A DNA stretch of 5,545 nt from an uncultured Lachnospiraceae bacterium (GTDB lineage: Bacteria; Bacillota; Clostridia; Lachnospirales; Lachnospiraceae): assembly GCA_947305345.1 (NCBI GenBank), contig CAMZDH010000048.1, forward strand, positions 1-5,545. The letters run 5' to 3'. Both the position numbers and the translations under genes were made by a program. The notes under the pieces were generated by a model. It saw nothing but the letters and a program-made list of their open reading frames with translations. It was not told the origin of the DNA and did not search any database. Shown here one piece after another: positions 1-5,545 of this stretch. The first letter of the stretch is position 1. The number at the start of each line of letters is the position of its first letter.

Positions 1-530
1 AAGCCGTAGATCGCGCCCGTATCCGGATCCGTCATCGTCCGGATGACCGTATCCTGGAAACTCTGATCGAAATTCGAGCGGAGCATGTTCCAGAAGTTCG
101 CGGATTTCTCTTCGTCCTCGAAGTATTCCGACAGATCGACGAAATAGCCTTCACGTCCGTACTGGGTGTAGACGCTGGAGCCCATCGCGATACTCATCAG
201 GATGTCCGGAAGCTGTTCGCCGCCGGCGATACGCGCGGAGATCTGCGTTTTCGCGTCGTCCACACGGCTGGAGAAGAACTGGAACTGCAGGTCACAGCCG
301 GTCACTTCTTCAATGTACTTCGTCAGCGCGTTGTTGTCATAGTCAATGACATTGATGTTCTGCAGCCGGCCGACCGTAACGACGGGCCGCTCGCCTGTCG
401 GCGCCGCAGTGGACTCATTGTCACTTTGTGACTGGTTGGGCTGAGTCGGCTTGTCGTCGCCGCCGCATCCTGCGAACAGGACGGACGCCGCAAGCACGAC
501 CGCAAAAAGAATTGAGATCAGTTTTTTCAT
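1..530 (-). CDS. Extracellular solute-binding lipoprotein of an ABC importer (LplA/COG1653-like), N-terminal part
   Basis: This gene starts at ATG 528-530 and runs off the left edge, so only 176 codons are visible with no stop. The start is supported by AGGAGG at 539-544, eight bases upstream. The protein begins MKKLISILFAVV and has a lipobox F-A-G-C with the lipidated Cys at residue 22, followed by a polar Gly/Asp/Gln/Ser linker to about residue 48. The mature part begins with a beta strand (VVTVGRL) and continues with an 'NNALTKYIEEVTG' helix, 'QISARIAGGEQLPDILM' and 'GYFVDLSEYF'. That order is typical of the first lobe of family 1 solute-binding proteins, especially the roughly 500-residue LplA-like group of Clostridia and Paenibacillus. 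It would capture a sugar or glycoside outside the membrane and hand it to permeases, probably encoded beyond the left edge. It differs from the binding protein at 1708-3321, so it is not a local duplicate. The substrate is unknown. Confidence 0.9.
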   Translation of the reverse strand, partial: MKKLISILFAVVLAASVLFAGCGGDDKPTQPNQSQSDNESTAAPTGERPVVTVGRLQNINVIDYDNNALTKYIEEVTGCDLQFQFFSSRVDDAKTQISARIAGGEQLPDILMSIAMGSSVYTQYGREGYFVDLSEYFEDEEKSANFWNMLRSNFDQSFQDTVIRTMTDPDTGAIYG

Positions 531-586
531 GTAGTTTTCCTCCTTATGCGTGCGTGTAGGGGACGCTACGCCTTTTATCACACTAT

Positions 587-615
587 ATTATAACTATAAG
601 GCCTCATTTTTTCAA
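587..615 (-). promoter_or_regulatory. Sigma-A promoter of the left-hand solute-binding protein gene
   Basis: Read on the minus strand, TTGAAA (610-615) is followed after exactly 17 bases by TATAAT (587-592). This is one mismatch from the full sigma-70/sigma-A consensus. Transcription would start near 580, leaving an untranslated leader of about 50 bases that contains the ribosome binding site at 539-544. The surrounding DNA is AT-rich with A-tracts upstream (about 616-660), as is common for strong Bacillota promoters. The leader holds a weak inverted repeat (GTAG/CTAC, around 557-571), too short to call a riboswitch. Confidence 0.85.
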
Positions 616-662
616 CTGTTTTTTGTCAAAAATGCATAAAGAAATTGCCAAAAAATCCCGCA

Positions 663-688
663 TGATATCAGTAAAAACCACGATATCG
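663..688. promoter_or_regulatory. Pair of GATATC-centred palindromes, possible regulator site
   Basis: Two 8-base perfect palindromes, TGATATCA (663-670) and CGATATCG (681-688), lie with centres 18 bases apart. They sit between the terminator of the middle lipoprotein gene and the promoter of the left gene, about 85-105 bases upstream of the predicted transcription start. Short palindromes of this kind arise by chance in AT-rich DNA, so an activator site is only a possibility. No regulator gene is present in the window. Confidence 0.2.
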
Positions 689-710
689 GTTCACATCTCA
701 AACGGAGCAT

Positions 711-739
711 AAAAAAAGCGCCTTCCCGAAGGAAGACGC
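711..739 (-). terminator. Intrinsic terminator after the OB-like lipoprotein gene
   Basis: On the minus strand a 9-base stem (GCGTCTTCC, 731-739, pairing with GGAAGGCGC, 718-726, with one G-U pair) closes on a UUCG loop (727-730). Seven U residues follow (711-717). The C-UUCG-G loop is the exceptionally stable tetraloop class. It lies 26 bases past the TAA stop of the lipoprotein gene at 766-768, and so ends that transcript and separates it from the left-hand unit. Confidence 0.95.
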
Positions 740-765
740 CTTTCCCTGCTGAACTGCAAAAAACG

Positions 766-1605
766 TTACTTCACCGTGACGCTCGTGATGTGGGGCTGCA
801 TTCCCTCGTACCAGTACAGGAAGCCCTCCAGATCGATCACATCGCCGACTTTCAGCGCTTCGACTGCCTTGTAAACGTCGCTGTCCTGATCACAAAGATC
901 GGATTCGACGACGAAGGTGTAGGTCTGGCCGTCTTTCGTCAGATCGAAGTAAATGTCGTCGCCCTTTTCGCCGCTGCCGTTCCATTTGTAGAAGAATACC
1001 GCGCCCTCATCGCCCTTGGCTGCTACAGTCATACCGCTGAACGCCACACGGCGGTTCATGTAATCTGCGAGCTCGTCGGTGCCAAGGAACGCTGTCACGT
1101 CTGTCGCTGCGAATTCATGGTACACGCCGTCGATGATTTCGAAGGTTGCGTCGCAGATCTCGACCTCGCCGTTTTCCTCGGGCCACATCTGCTTGTAGCC
1201 GGTGATCTTCAGCCGTTGGCCGAGTTCAAGCGTGTCATACTGTTCCTGCGTCATTTTGATGCGGTACACAAAGTATCCGCCGTCCTCGTCCTGCATGTAA
1301 AGGGTGGTGTTGCCGTATGCTTCGGCATACTTCTGCATCCCCTGAATGTAGGCCGCGATCGTCACTTCGGAATTGAGCTCCGCCGCCGCAAACTCCGCAT
1401 AAGACATCGCGCCCTCGACCGGCGCATCGGTCTGTTCTTCTGTCTCAACCGTAGGTTCCTCAGTGGTCTCCTCCGGAGCCGTTGTGTCTTCCTGGTCTGC
1501 CGTCGTATCAGGCGCCGCCGTCGTTTCGGCGGGCTTCTTCGGCGTGCAGGCTGCCAGCGAAAGCACCAGGACTGCCGCCAACAGTAATGCTAAGATCTTT
1601 TTCAT
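766..1605 (-). CDS. Surface lipoprotein with two predicted OB-fold-like domains, function unknown
   Basis: The protein has 279 residues when started at ATG 1603-1605. AAGGAG (1614-1619) lies eight bases upstream, and the protein then opens with a proper signal peptide (MKKILALLLAAV). An upstream in-frame ATG at 1638 would add 11 polar residues before the signal and has no good ribosome site. The lipobox L-A-A-C puts the lipid on Cys20. Residues 21-64 form a Thr/Glu/Pro/Asp-rich linker. Residues 66-158 and 163-279 each look like a small beta barrel of the OB type, with strands such as VTIAAYIQG, TTLYMQDEDGGYFVY and RLKITGYKQMW in the first, and RRVAFSGMTV, AVFFYKWNG and VGDVIDLEGFLYWYEG in the second. 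I recognise this layout only loosely, as resembling uncharacterised lipoproteins of gut Clostridia. It is probably tethered outside the membrane. Its position after an importer operon suggests an accessory role such as ligand or cell-wall binding, which is inference. No catalytic motif is visible. Confidence 0.9.
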   Translation of the reverse strand: MKKILALLLAAVLVLSLAACTPKKPAETTAAPDTTADQEDTTAPEETTEEPTVETEEQTDAPVEGAMSYAEFAAAELNSEVTIAAYIQGMQKYAEAYGNTTLYMQDEDGGYFVYRIKMTQEQYDTLELGQRLKITGYKQMWPEENGEVEICDATFEIIDGVYHEFAATDVTAFLGTDELADYMNRRVAFSGMTVAAKGDEGAVFFYKWNGSGEKGDDIYFDLTKDGQTYTFVVESDLCDQDSDVYKAVEALKVGDVIDLEGFLYWYEGMQPHITSVTVK

Positions 1606-1613
1606 AATCGTCT

Positions 1614-1619
1614 CTCCTT
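1614..1619 (-). promoter_or_regulatory. Ribosome binding site that fixes the lipoprotein start
   Basis: AAGGAG on the minus strand lies eight bases before ATG 1603-1605. It supports that codon over the in-frame ATG at 1638, whose N-terminus would spoil the signal peptide. Confidence 0.85.
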
Positions 1620-1642
1620 TCACATCCGTGCCGCGCACTTAG

Positions 1643-1677
1643 GCGCACCGATACTGTGCGTCCTCTTTCACAAGGAC
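1643..1677 (-). other. Two small hairpins at the 5' end of the lipoprotein mRNA leader
   Basis: The predicted transcript starts near 1677 and has a leader of about 72 bases. Its very first bases can pair as GTCCT/AGGAC (1673-1677 with 1660-1664, 8-base loop). A second 5-base stem, CGCAC/GTGCG (1656-1660 with 1644-1648), shares base 1660 with the first, and further GCGCAC/GTGC copies lie at 1629-1639. There is no U-run, so these are not a terminator. They could protect the 5' end or tune translation. I do not recognise a known riboswitch. Confidence 0.35.
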
Positions 1678-1683
1678 ATATCT

Positions 1684-1711
1684 ATTATACCCTTTTCTTA
1701 AGAAATATCAA
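1684..1711 (-). promoter_or_regulatory. Sigma-A promoter of the OB-like lipoprotein gene, overlapping the upstream stop codon
   Basis: On the minus strand TTGATA (1706-1711) and TATAAT (1684-1689) are separated by 16 bases. The -35 box overlaps the TGA stop (1708-1710) of the binding-protein gene, so the promoter begins exactly where the importer operon's coding sequence ends. Transcription would start near 1677. No intrinsic terminator is visible between the two genes, so the lipoprotein may also be reached by read-through. Confidence 0.8.
1694..1705. promoter_or_regulatory. Perfect 12-base palindrome inside the promoter spacer, possible operator
   Basis: TTTCTTAAGAAA is a perfect inverted repeat lying entirely between the -35 and -10 boxes of the lipoprotein promoter. 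A repressor bound here would block RNA polymerase. It is short and AT-rich, so chance is a real alternative. No matching copy is visible upstream of the left-hand gene, and the promoter of the importer operon is outside the window. Confidence 0.35.
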
Positions 1712-3321
1712 CCTTTTTCGCGCTTTTCGCGTTTTTTCTTCAGCGTCCGCGCAAGGGAGAACCCGAGGATCCCGGCCCATGCGGCCCCCAGAAGAACAAG
1801 CAGCGCGACCGCGGTCCCGGGAAGCTTCCCGAGCACCCGCCGGCTGCCGTTTCCCCCGCCGGTTTCCAGCTGGTCCAGCCGGTACAATGCGGTCGTGTCC
1901 TTGTAAAGTTTCTCAATGAAGGCTTCGTCGACCGTCTGCTTCCGCCGGATCGATTTCGTCACGTTTTCGATCAGCTCGCCGGCCGCGTTCCTGAGCGCCG
2001 CGGAGCCGTTGAACACCGGCGTCACGAACGTATTTTCCGCATTTCTAAGCAGGATTTTCGCGGCCTGGATCTTAACGCCGTAATAGTGGTCGTTGTCCTC
2101 GCCTTCGCGGCTCAAATACTCCCGATACACCGCGTCATTCTGTGCCTTCAGCGTCACCGGCACGTACCCTTCCGTCTCGGAGTACGAATACTGCACCTCA
2201 TTCGTGAGAAGGAACTGCGCAAACAGCCAGGACGCCAGCACCTCCTCCGGGTCCTCCTTGTTGAAAATGCAGACCGAAGGCCCCTGCGAGATCATTTTCG
2301 GATGCTCGACGTCGAACTGCGGGATCTCCATGACCGCGCATTCAAACGGGCGGACCTTGCTCTCATGGATGTCGGAGAGCGGGGCGTCGGCGCCCATCCA
2401 GGTCGCGCCGGCCGTCGAGTCGACCGCGAAAATGCATTGGCCCGCGTTCAGGAAGTTGCCGGGATAACTCGAGATCTTGAAGGTCGAGAAGGCGCCGTTT
2501 TCGACGTGCTTCCGGAGCTCCATCAGGATCTCCGTCGTCGTGTCGTTGAAGATCAGAATGTCCCCGCGTTCCGTTGAATAACCCGCATCCTTCTGCTTCA
2601 GCATCTGAATCATCATGTTGTCGGTCGACTTGTAAATAAACGGGATCAGCACCTTCTGTCCGTTGAGTCCGTAAGTCCCGTCTTCTTTTTTTGTCGCCAT
2701 TGCCGCGTCGGAGACTTCAAAGACGAAGTCCCAGGTCAGCTTTTCCGGCAGCGTATAGCCCAATGCCTCGACGAAGTCCTTGTTCACGTAGCAGGCCTCG
2801 GTCGAGCGCATGAACGGCAAGGCGTAGTAATTCCCGTTCACCTTGCATTCCTCGAGGAATTCGGGCACGATCTCGTCCATGGTCGGAGCGTCGAACAGGA
2901 CCTTTTCGCCGCCGAGCCCGTAGTTTTTGTCGATCATCAGCATGTCGAGCGGCACGACGACGTTGCTGCCGGTGAGATACGTCGCGATATGGTCCGGATA
3001 GGACACGCAGACGTTCGGCGTCGTCCCGGTCGAAATGTTCGTGATGACGTCCTGATAGATCACCGCGTAGTCCGTATAATAACGGATCGTGACGTGAATG
3101 TCCGGATAAAGCGCCTCGAAATCCTCAACCGCCTTTTTGTAGATCTCGACCTGCAGCTTGTTGGTGTCGTTCTTCGCCCAGAACGTGATCTCATAGGTCT
3201 TTCCCGGCGTGAGCCCGTCCGGGATCACGAACGCCTCGCTCTCCCGCTGCCCGTGGCAGCCCGCGAGGAAAAACGCGGCAAGGAGGACGAAAAGCCCGAG
3301 TAAAAGTCCGTATTTTTTCAT
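1708..3321 (-). CDS. ABC importer solute-binding lipoprotein (family 1, MalE/UgpB-like) with C-terminal membrane helix
   Basis: This 537-residue protein should capture a sugar-like solute for the permeases encoded just upstream. It starts with a signal peptide (MKKYGLLLGLF) and a lipobox L-A-G-C with Cys22. The first lobe opens at about residues 43-90 (YEITFWAKND, then VEIYKKAVEDFEALYPDIHV). The hallmark ligand-site and hinge segment 'LPFMRSTEACYVNKDFVEAL' follows at about residues 167-187, and the family's 'ASWLFAQFLLT' and late helical segments come later. At residues 503-525 there is a strongly hydrophobic helix (AVALLVLLGAAWAGILGFSL) and then a basic tail, KKKREKREKG. Ordinary family members are about 400-450 residues and lack this helix. 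The start ATG (3319-3321) overlaps the stop of the preceding permease gene as ATGA. AGGAGG at 3331-3336 lies nine bases upstream, so translation is probably coupled. It is the last gene of the importer set. The substrate is not predictable. Confidence 0.95.
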   Translation of the reverse strand: MKKYGLLLGLFVLLAAFFLAGCHGQRESEAFVIPDGLTPGKTYEITFWAKNDTNKLQVEIYKKAVEDFEALYPDIHVTIRYYTDYAVIYQDVITNISTGTTPNVCVSYPDHIATYLTGSNVVVPLDMLMIDKNYGLGGEKVLFDAPTMDEIVPEFLEECKVNGNYYALPFMRSTEACYVNKDFVEALGYTLPEKLTWDFVFEVSDAAMATKKEDGTYGLNGQKVLIPFIYKSTDNMMIQMLKQKDAGYSTERGDILIFNDTTTEILMELRKHVENGAFSTFKISSYPGNFLNAGQCIFAVDSTAGATWMGADAPLSDIHESKVRPFECAVMEIPQFDVEHPKMISQGPSVCIFNKEDPEEVLASWLFAQFLLTNEVQYSYSETEGYVPVTLKAQNDAVYREYLSREGEDNDHYYGVKIQAAKILLRNAENTFVTPVFNGSAALRNAAGELIENVTKSIRRKQTVDEAFIEKLYKDTTALYRLDQLETGGGNGSRRVLGKLPGTAVALLVLLGAAWAGILGFSLARTLKKKREKREKG

Positions 3322-4196
3322 CCCTTGGTCCCTCCTCTCGAAACGCCGGCCATGATCTTTTTGTGGAAGATCAGGAAAATGATGATCAGCGGCAGGGAAA
3401 TGACGACGACCGCGGCCATCATCGCCGGGATGTTCTCGCGGCCCATGCCGTTTTCACGGATCTCCTGAATGCCGTTCGACACGAGGTAGTATGCCTGATC
3501 GTCGGTAATGAGGCGCGGCCACACGTAGGAGTTCCAGCATTCGATGACCTTCAGGATCACGATCGTGATGATCGTCGGCCGCGTGATCGGCAGCATGACC
3601 TTCAGAAGGTACTTGAGATCGCCCGTCCCGTCGACCTTTGCCGCCTTGTAAAGCTCGTTCGGGATCTGCTCGAAATTCTCCTTCAGGAGGTAAATGTAGA
3701 AAACCGAGGTGACCGACGGCAGGATCAGGCCCATGTAGGTGTTCCGCATGCCGAGGTTCGTGATCGTCTGGAAATTCGTGATGATCACGAGCTCGTTCGG
3801 GATCATCATCAGCGCCAGAAACAGCGTGAACACGAGGTTTTTGCCCTTGAACTCGAGCCGCGCGAACGCGAACGCCGCCGGGATGATCACGATCATCATG
3901 ATCACGGTCGTCGCAACCGTAAAGAGCGTCGTGTTCAGGAAATACCGGCTGAGCGGCACCTCCGTGAAGACGGAAACATAGTTCTCCAGCGTCGGCGAAA
4001 GCGTGAAGAACTTCGGAATGTATTCCGAATTGTACGCGCCGTAAGATTTGACGGACGTCAGGATCATCCAGTAGAACGGGAAGAGCACCATGAGCGCCCA
4101 AAGCGTCAGGAAGACGTAGGTCAGCGTCTTTCTGACCGCATTGCCGGCACGCATTCTCTTTTCGAGCTTGTCATAATCATGCGCAGGTGTTTTCAT
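3318..4196 (-). CDS. ABC carbohydrate importer permease, MalG/UgpE-like (CUT1)
   Basis: A 292-residue inner-membrane subunit, a normal length for the family. After a basic cytoplasmic N-terminus, hydrophobic segments lie at about residues 25-47, 88-113, 121-141, 154-172, 207-220 and 259-278, fitting six helices. The EAA coupling loop, which docks on the ATPase, is clear at residues 181-203: 'ELYKAAKVDG', eight to nine residues, then 'VMLPITRP'. The C-terminus, 'HKKIMAGVSRGGTKG', matches the usual MalG-type ending (K..M.G.-.GA-KG) and marks it as the second permease of the pair. AGGAGG at 4203-4208 sits six bases before ATG 4194-4196. The gene follows the other permease after 13 bases and overlaps the binding-protein gene by four bases. 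It should form a heterodimer with the product of 4210-5103. Confidence 0.96.
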   Translation of the reverse strand: MKTPAHDYDKLEKRMRAGNAVRKTLTYVFLTLWALMVLFPFYWMILTSVKSYGAYNSEYIPKFFTLSPTLENYVSVFTEVPLSRYFLNTTLFTVATTVIMMIVIIPAAFAFARLEFKGKNLVFTLFLALMMIPNELVIITNFQTITNLGMRNTYMGLILPSVTSVFYIYLLKENFEQIPNELYKAAKVDGTGDLKYLLKVMLPITRPTIITIVILKVIECWNSYVWPRLITDDQAYYLVSNGIQEIRENGMGRENIPAMMAAVVVISLPLIIIFLIFHKKIMAGVSRGGTKG

Positions 4197-4209
4197 TGCG
4201 TCCCTCCTG

Positions 4210-5103
4210 TCAATAATGCACGTTCTTCCGGCTGATCATCAGGTTGATGACCGTGATGGTCAGGACGATCGCGAACAGGATGATGGCCGCCGCGGAGGCG
4301 TACGAGGGATACCCGCCGCTGTTGCCGTAAAGCATGTCGTAAATGTAGCCGACGATCGTGTTCATGCCCGCCGCGTTTAAGTTCGTGCCGAACAGCGCGA
4401 CCGCGTCGCTGTAGGCCTTGAACGCGCCGATGAAGCCCGTGATCACGAGGTAAAAGATCATCGGCGAGATCATCGGCAGCGTGATCTTCCAGAAGATCTT
4501 CCGCTTCGGCGTGCCGTCGACTTTCGCGGCCTTGTAATAGACTTCATTCACCGAGGCGAGCGCGCTCGTTAAGATCAGGATCTTGAACGGCAGCACCACC
4601 CAGACCGTGTAAAAGCAGAGCACGAACATTTTCGCCCAGTACGGACCGTCGATGAAATCAACCGATTCGCCGCCGAACGCCTGGATGAGCATGTTCACCA
4701 TGCCGTCGGTGTAGGCGGTCTTCTTGAACAGGATCATGAAAACCAGACCGACCGCGAGCGTATTGGTGACGTACGGCAGGAAATAGATCGTCTGGTACAG
4801 TTCCTTGACCTTCTTGATCGAGCTTAAGCCCAGAGAAATGAGGAGCGCGAAGCCCGACGAGAGCGGCACCGTGATGATGACGAGGATGAACGTGTTCTTC
4901 ACGGCCTGCAGAAAATACGGGTCGTGAAGGACGTACGAATAGTTGTAGCCGCCGACGCCGAACGAGGTCTGCGAGGCGGAATTATAGCCTTCCTCAAACG
5001 AGTAGACGAAAACGTCCACCAGAGGATAGACCATGAAAACGCCCAGGAACAGGACCGCCGGCAACAGGTACAGCCAGGCTTTCCAGTTGTTCTTGCTCAT
5101 CAT
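4210..5103 (-). CDS. ABC carbohydrate importer permease, MalF/UgpA-like (CUT1)
   Basis: A 297-residue membrane subunit with about six hydrophobic segments: a first helix in 'WLYLLPAVLFLGVFMVYPLV', then 'FILVIITVPLSSGFALLISL', 'YFLPYVTNTLAVGLVFMILF', 'FVLCFYTVWVVLPFKILIL', 'MIFYLVITGFIGAF' and 'AAAIILFAIVLTITVINLMI'. The ATPase-docking EAA loop, 'YYKAAKVDGTPKRKIFWKI' followed by TLP, lies at about residues 189-210. The short N-terminus, without the large extra domain of E. coli MalF, is usual for UgpA/LacF-type proteins. I chose ATG 5101-5103 because GAGGAGG (5110-5116) lies six bases before it. The next codon (5098-5100) is also ATG. The upstream ATG at 5116-5118 would overlap the ATPase stop as ATGA and add MRRPG, but has no good ribosome site. 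It pairs with the permease encoded at 3318-4196. Confidence 0.95.
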   Translation of the reverse strand: MMSKNNWKAWLYLLPAVLFLGVFMVYPLVDVFVYSFEEGYNSASQTSFGVGGYNYSYVLHDPYFLQAVKNTFILVIITVPLSSGFALLISLGLSSIKKVKELYQTIYFLPYVTNTLAVGLVFMILFKKTAYTDGMVNMLIQAFGGESVDFIDGPYWAKMFVLCFYTVWVVLPFKILILTSALASVNEVYYKAAKVDGTPKRKIFWKITLPMISPMIFYLVITGFIGAFKAYSDAVALFGTNLNAAGMNTIVGYIYDMLYGNSGGYPSYASAAAIILFAIVLTITVINLMISRKNVHY

Positions 5104-5109
5104 GCCGGG

Positions 5110-5116
5110 CCTCCTC
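5110..5116 (-). promoter_or_regulatory. Ribosome binding site that decides the MalF-like permease start
   Basis: GAGGAGG on the minus strand overlaps the ATPase stop codon (5115-5117) and lies six bases before ATG 5101-5103. A start at 5118 would place this site inside its own coding sequence. The arrangement lets a ribosome finishing the ATPase re-initiate on the permease. Confidence 0.8.
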
Positions 5117-5545
5117 ATTCAAACCGGAGCCGCTCTTCCGTCACCTTGTCGAAGACGTAGGTCTTGAACGGCTTCAGCCGGAATTTCACGGTCTCCTTTT
5201 CGGGATCCACCTCATTTTCAGAACTGATGATCACGCGAACGGTCTTCTCCGCGGCGGGATGCAGCGCGACGATACTCGTGTCGCGGCCCATGACCTCGAC
5301 ACGGGAAAGATTCAGCGTGAACGGGCCGTTTTCGTCGAGAATGAAGCCCTCAGGGCGGATGGCCGCATAGACCTCGCGGTCCGGAATGCCCTTCACCTTT
5401 AAGACCGGTTCTGCGCCGATGTACAGCATTTCGTCCTTCACGTGCCCCTGGAAGACGTTTGCCTCCGGCGTCCCGAGGAACTTCGCGACGAAGAGGTTCA
5501 CCGGATCGTTGTAGACCTTCTGAGGCGCGTTGATCTGCTGCACGA
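5115..5545 (-). CDS. ABC importer ATPase, MalK/UgpC/MsmX-like, C-terminal part
   Basis: Only the last 142 residues are present. The gene continues past the right edge, and the GTG at 5541-5543 is an internal Val codon, not a start. The visible part begins just after the nucleotide-binding domain, at the family's conserved junction 'VQQINAPQKVYNDPVNLFVA' followed by 'KFLGTPEANVF', which matches the usual 'QIGTP-YN-PANLFVA-FIGSP-MN' pattern. The rest is the TOBE-type regulatory domain, including 'AAIRPEGF' at residues 60-67 of the fragment, where the family has G-RPE. Family members are about 360-380 residues, so roughly 230 residues, including Walker A, signature and Walker B motifs, lie outside the window. 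It powers uptake by binding the EAA loops of the two permeases encoded directly downstream. Many Bacillota sugar importers share one MsmX ATPase encoded elsewhere. Here an ATPase gene sits within the operon. Confidence 0.95.
   Translation of the reverse strand, partial: VQQINAPQKVYNDPVNLFVAKFLGTPEANVFQGHVKDEMLYIGAEPVLKVKGIPDREVYAAIRPEGFILDENGPFTLNLSRVEVMGRDTSIVALHPAAEKTVRVIISSENEVDPEKETVKFRLKPFKTYVFDKVTEERLRFE

Noticed and set aside
323..505. A 60-codon minus-strand open frame near the left edge
   Set aside because: It is out of phase with the edge-cut binding-protein gene, which has a lipobox and ribosome site and covers the same bases.
624..629. Perfect TTGACA box on the minus strand
   Set aside because: It is 31 bases from TATAAT, too far, and has no -10 box at 16-18 bases. 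TTGAAA at 610-615 has exact 17-base spacing.
790..1587. A 265-codon open frame on the plus strand opposite the OB-like lipoprotein gene
   Set aside because: It is the antisense shadow of a gene with a clear signal peptide, ribosome site, promoter and terminator. Its product is rich in Arg/His/Val with no recognisable domain and has no ribosome site.
1656..1919. An 87-codon plus-strand open frame over the lipoprotein promoter and the end of the binding-protein gene
   Set aside because: It has no ribosome site or domain, and runs opposite a supported gene and promoter.
3556..3569. Perfect 14-base palindrome ATCACGATCGTGAT
   Set aside because: It lies inside the MalG-like permease gene and comes from alternating Ile, Thr and Val codons of a membrane segment. 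A similar GATCA-rich run at about 3884-3906 has the same cause.
3454..4101. A 215-codon minus-strand open frame in another phase within the MalG-like permease gene
   Set aside because: It lies wholly inside the permease gene, and its product is low-complexity His/Asp/Arg sequence without a domain.
3363..4235. A 290-codon plus-strand open frame opposite the MalG-like permease, very rich in Asp, Arg and His
   Set aside because: The composition is what results from reading GC-rich permease codons on the other strand. The minus-strand frame has the EAA loop and membrane helices, so this one is a shadow.

Overview
The window is typical of a Bacillota (Clostridia-type, probably gut-associated) chromosome with moderately high GC coding DNA. 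The evidence is strong AGGAGG-type ribosome binding sites in front of every gene whose start is visible, near-consensus sigma-A promoters in AT-rich gaps, Gram-positive-style lipoprotein signal peptides and a U-tailed intrinsic terminator. I cannot name a genus from sequence alone. All genes lie on the minus strand, so transcription runs from high to low coordinates.

Right part (5545 to 1708): a compact ABC importer operon of the carbohydrate-uptake CUT1 (MalK/MalF/MalG/MalE-like) class. In transcription order it holds the C-terminal 142 residues of the ATPase, a MalF/UgpA-like permease, a MalG/UgpE-like permease and a substrate-binding lipoprotein. Gaps are 11 and 13 bases, and the last pair overlaps by four bases, so the genes are very probably cotranscribed and translationally coupled. 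The binding protein comes last and carries an extra C-terminal transmembrane helix with a basic tail, so it is predicted to be anchored to the membrane at both ends.

Middle part (1711 to 711): a 279-residue lipoprotein with a Thr/Glu/Pro-rich linker and what look like two OB-fold-type beta domains. It has its own good sigma-A promoter, whose -35 box overlaps the stop codon of the preceding binding-protein gene. A perfect 12-base palindrome fills most of the promoter spacer. I see no terminator between the two genes, so it may be read both from the operon and from its own promoter. A clear intrinsic terminator with a cUUCGg loop ends the unit.

Left part (about 700 to 1): an AT-rich intergenic region with a near-perfect promoter (TTGAAA, 17 bases, TATAAT) drives a second, different solute-binding lipoprotein (LplA/COG1653-like), cut off at the window's left edge. 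It is probably the first gene of another uptake system.

Taken together this is a solute (most likely oligosaccharide or glycoside) uptake locus: a complete importer at the right, a surface lipoprotein of unknown role between, and the start of a second binding-protein unit at the left. The substrates cannot be read from the sequence. The most unusual items are the doubly anchored binding protein, the tandem OB-like lipoprotein and the palindrome inside its promoter. I see no phage, CRISPR, insertion sequence, tRNA or rRNA, and no evidence of a wholly new system.
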